A stretch of 64,000 nucleotides of DNA, taken from Verrucomicrobiia bacterium. GTDB lineage: Bacteria > Verrucomicrobiota > Verrucomicrobiia > Limisphaerales > JAEYXS01. The notes under the pieces were generated by a model that searched no databases, had not been told where the DNA came from, and saw only the letters and a program-made list of their open reading frames with translations. Position 1 is the stretch's first letter. Every line of letters begins with the position of its first letter. The DNA is taken from contig DASWYF010000039.1 in NCBI GenBank assembly GCA_036405135.1, positions 25,097 to 89,096 of the forward strand, read 5' to 3'. The translations under genes and the position numbers were made by a program. This document shows positions 63,601-64,000 of the stretch, in pieces.

Positions 63601-64000
63601 TGTCGGCGATACGAGGCCCGTGTTCAACACCCGGTTCACCGCCACCGCCACTGTGCCAACTGTCACTGCGTTTGTCTCATACAGGAAGATGCCGTTCGCG
63701 CCCGCATGTGCCGTGACCACATTCACCGTGGTTTCAACCGCATTATCCGCGGCACCGATACCGATGTCCGCCTGCAGACGGAGGTCATCGCCAGAGATAT
63801 CCACGCTGCCCGTATTACCATCGTTATCACCATCAATGATGCTGCCCGTATTGGCGATGACGCTCACATCCCCCGTCGTGCTCACCAATCCGCCCAACAC
63901 CACATCCACTTGGCCATACAACCGGATGTTGCCAGAACCTCCCGTCACATTGCTCGTCACGCTCAACGTGATGCTGCCCCCAGTCGCCTCCACATCCACC
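54688..64000 (-). CDS. Giant secreted repeat protein (adhesin-like), N terminus outside window
   Basis: At least 3104 residues, open beyond the right edge. It is built from Ala/Gly/Val/Thr/Asn/Asp/Ser-rich beta-strand repeats such as GSGNVLLNAAAGSLTVNA, STTGHITIIAAQSLTLNAG and ADVAVIANTGSITNA, typical of right-handed beta-helix (filamentous-haemagglutinin-like) proteins. A larger unit of about 225 residues recurs many times (see repeat feature). Cysteine is nearly absent. The C terminus (LLGRTYYVQYSDDNINWTTM...RNYRVFL) is a short beta domain common at the end of Verrucomicrobia surface proteins; no autotransporter barrel, PEP-CTERM or sortase motif is present. It is likely a cell-surface or exopolymer adhesion protein; exact role unknown. 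Confidence 0.85.
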   Translation of the reverse strand, partial: VDVEATGGSITLSVTSNVTGGSGNIRLYGQVDVVLGGLVSTTGDVSVIANTGSIIDGDNDGNTGSVDISGDDLRLQADIGIGAADNAVETTVNVVTAHAGANGIFLYETNAVTVGTVAVAVNRVLNTGLVSPTPVPATPDTQAGLVTTGGPVVLSNGTGTMTIDTAVTADGSGNVLLNAAAGSLTVNADINSTTGHITIIAAQSLTLNAGVDIATASTGTVSLRADSGSLTMAGNSTVVATDSATRLYASADVVLGNVTAADVAVIANTGSITNATGTTKNVTATNLLMTAGRNVGVALRHITTNVTNLTVNATGNTTAGMFVTEDNDVTVKDVSVTVTEIDVTNTPTVRAADVLSDLTTGNNGDVILVSTAGGITLADGADTDGLAISANGSGKILVSAGAGNVTVQSDVKSGTGDISLVASLGVALETGVDVTTATAGTVLLGAGINGDAASVTMHGTANVVATGSSVRIYASTDVVLGNVTADNVSIVADTGSVTNAAGTTKNVTATNLRIDADDAVGVAARHITTAVTNLTVVAEGNDLTTQGVYISEDNAVTVTGVTVTVQAVTATAGLTPVVDNVQSDVTANSNGNIVLIAGNTMTLTDGSDADGYSVHATGLGNILLWTSAGDVVLNALGDVRSAGGNISIHATNGVSLAATADIFAPAGTIDILTVSGSIAMASNSQISTVTGNGDIRLQSGASILLGGVNAGMGGGDVSLVATDSITDNGDTYVNVIAGRLRMEAGNAIGAMGASDNDIDVTVDVLAARSGAGGMNIEETDAVTIGTVAVIVHRVDDKGVTADVSDTVVNLSDLATMNSSNGTIALQTVNGAITVTEGTAPAGGIGVSANGSGNVLLYAKGALGSITLEANADVVSGTGHISVIATQSISLIAGADIITTGAGTVDIEAAAGSITSSTTSNVTAGSGNVRLFANVNVVLGGVISTSGNVSVTANTGSITDADSDGTVDVTALSLSLLAEDGIGESNNSIETNVTTLTARNTMTAGIFLRESNGLVIDDVAVTVNRVTTTAALGTAADAVQSDVVTVLGNGSIVIVVATGDLTLHDGTASNDNTAVSAHGTGNVLLQTLAGSIFGDEDVKSGTGHISVVAFGSLEFTANADITTGGAGTVDLQATTGSITLSATSNVTAVSGNIRLYAGVDVALGGLISTGANVSVIANTGSITDADNGSGVDIAADSLRLQADDGIGSGVNPVETTVATITAHAGADGIFLFETDAVTVGTVAVAVNRVVDTAGVVTVPAVVDTQSGLVTAEGPIIFGNGTGVVTVNTALTVTGAGNIRLSSDSGSLVLNADVSSSAGHITIAAGQGIALGGGVDVTTGTPGTINLQANGGSLTMAGDSTVATTGSATVRLYASADVVLSNVTAAAVAVIANAGSITNAAGSVKNVTAVSLLMAAGKNVGVAGRHITTSVGNLSVNATGSGSESGIYISEGNGATVTGVSVQVMEVLAGNVVITPAADVSSDLTSGSNGDIILVSKNGGVTLSDGSDSDGVAVSANGSGKVLISGDDGSLIISADVRSTSGHITLITTGSISLWAGADVITAGTVNVEALDGSLLMNGESSIEATGSSVRLYALTVVALGNVTGGNVAVIAETGSIINAALSTKNVTAINLHIEADDAVGAYNRHLTTNVVNLTVAAAGNSSTDNGIYITEDNDAVVTAVAVTVQSVTSTAGLSQIEVTAQSDLTAGANGNIVLVAYGLVTLNDGSDADGVAVRADGSGNILIDAGSGALTVNSDISSSTGNITLAAQAVLTLSANVDVTTAAASIVFNGSSITMAASAKVDAGSGNVRMAAGVNIQVGGIVAQNVSLIATTGNITDGGDVYVNVVSSSLMATAGGGIGLSNAELEITVATISLVAGSGGVNLVETDNLTIGSVTVAYNMVQSGGSVVPGTDGAQSDIVSSGNVAITTVNGTITLTDGSDTDGVALITTGAANILLKAQGSASNLVLNSDVRSGSGDITLSGSVNATFAAGADITTGGGVISVEAVMGSVMMADSASMVSGGGNIRVTAMNNVMIGLLDGRTGGAQTTWANVFVQAATGGISDAGSSGSTTVRIYGQGVSLQAARNIGGINEPTFRLQYTTDFVTWTDVVTMTTGDATVTYVDPTPAESRRFYRIAYSTPGLTVTMRQPQVLADRSVRLTWDVVPGVAYVPVTKALAIDAAVLAAESGAGSVAVNDVNAVTVGDVTVSYRKVQASGLQGTTLNDGTKSDVRTSLGNGGIYLRALNGSLTITDGSMGAGAGISASGSGKVYLSGNSVQISANVMTGSGHVTVVGSASVNMNVGTQISTVGGDVTISSASGSVTVAVINTFGGDIALASSGLTTISAIDAATGKVSVIALGGIADGTDTGVNITAAAVVLNGGSAIGSLNDEFVLDTDLLAVTTNGVVRIANTGNLTVGSVSVSTAVVAMNGTASEQTAQTLTGMLSTASMILVNAGDLTVNGGITVTSGHLLLSATGAVTANSTIALAGGSLSVISGAGVEVNANVSVMSGTAELIAQGGDVSMAASAQLLANGGNARVVASGAVKLGIVDTRNGGAQSTWGDVSVFAQGGSITDADAGAAVNIYARNIRLSTAGNAGDLVPNAADGIEIDAAAIAVSAGGSVNIVASGTLAVDTISAVNVNTVGVEGLPTVSGDAGPLSGISGATGIVIRTLAGSLTITTAVNNTGAGNVLLSSAGGNAVVAANVMVANGSLSILSSASLTVNAGIMLSVVGGTADIAATGGSVTLNGVLQTVAANIRISASGSVTFNQVDARSTADRGGNILAGQAAWGDVSIVSASGSITEAGTDAGPDIYARNLRMVSAVAIGVSGGNAVETEVVLIAMATGTGGINVIDATNVAVGTVGTVPVGRVQFGGGLVTVADATSLTGVVKTGGILLLDAANGSNIPGFPQFSVVSTLSSGSISNPLTGLFEQRLQITNTTGSTIDAVRVAVGNLPSGVTLPHAAGTLIDGRSYVMFNVTLAANQTAELVVEFRVPAGSQIPTAATFEVDVTPVQTPPSVSGGSQLLTGVQVQRLDDKDYLLQINTLLGRTYYVQYSDDNINWTTMLFSIIGTGSTVALLDQGPPNTYPEPASISLRNYRVFLMP
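57485..57740 (-). other. Ig-like domain inserted inside the giant protein repeats
   Basis: Within one repeat, just after LQAARNIGG, an 85-residue segment (FRLQYTTDFVTWTDV...RRFYRIAY...VRLTWDVV) interrupts the beta-helix before LAIDAAVLAAESG resumes. Its first part is clearly related to the C-terminal domain of the same protein. It may be a surface-exposed binding domain. Confidence 0.6.
58000..64000 (-). repeat. Long-period repeats (about 0.66-0.68 kb) in the giant protein gene
   Basis: The landmark RHITTNVTNLTV-type segment recurs with a period of about 225 residues: near 63085, 62420, 59730 and 59065 on the plus-strand scale. Between these, a sister unit built around ETTVNVVTAHAGANGIFLYETNAVTVGTVAV recurs near 63750, 61740, 61070 and 60390. 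The copies are diverged, not identical, so recent unequal crossing-over is not evident except locally. Confidence 0.65.

Overview
The window looks like a chromosomal segment of a Verrucomicrobiota bacterium, probably from the Pedosphaera/Limisphaera side. This is inferred from gene content, not from a marker phylogeny. The clues are a secreted protein joining Planctomycete/Verrucomicrobia-type cytochrome c modules to a formylglycine-enzyme-like domain, a Tat-exported Gfo/Idh/MocA oxidoreductase, abundant GTAG-type palindromic intergenic repeats, a giant secreted repeat protein with C-terminal YYVQYSDDNINW-type domains, and diderm features (TolC proteins, two RND pumps). Base composition is moderately GC-rich throughout.

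Layout. 0-6.4 kb: end of an S9 peptidase, threonine aldolase, ApbE, and a secreted oxidoreductase with a cytochrome/FGE-like protein. 6.4-9.7 kb: M20 peptidase, trpC and prfB; prfB carries the classical programmed +1 frameshift. 9.7-13.9 kb: repeat-rich non-coding DNA, a GNAT protein, an orphan and a small monooxygenase. 13.9-17.7 kb: a flavin reductase, glycine cleavage genes gcvT and gcvH between inverted REP-like pairs, and a response regulator. 18.0-20.2 kb: a SAM-I riboswitch with its terminator controls a threonine-synthase-like enzyme, a ThiS/MoaD-like sulfur carrier ending in Gly-Gly, and a NIL-domain protein; together these suggest a thiocarboxylate route to homocysteine. 20.2-25.6 kb: HU/IHF, hisS, xylB, initiator tRNA-Met with a duplicated 3' half around a frameshifted GIY-YIG gene, and tRNA-Thr.

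25.7-32.4 kb (minus strand): a heavy-metal RND efflux operon with an unusually short membrane-fusion protein and small cysteine-containing exported proteins at both ends, then erpA. 32.6-39 kb: polyphosphate:AMP phosphotransferase, two hypotheticals, a tandem pair of receiver-metallo-beta-lactamase fusions and an SDR. 39.2-43.9 kb: four tightly coupled genes (WXG100-like, coiled coil, second small WXG-like, and a 1242-residue FtsK/SpoIIIE ATPase). This resembles a stripped-down type VII-like system in a diderm and is the strongest candidate for an undescribed system here.

44-47.7 kb: an ABC exporter pair and aroC. 47.8-54.7 kb: an AcrAB-TolC-type tripartite pump operon with a divergent LysR regulator. 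54.7-64 kb: the C-terminal 3.1 thousand residues of a giant repetitive surface protein whose beginning lies beyond the window.
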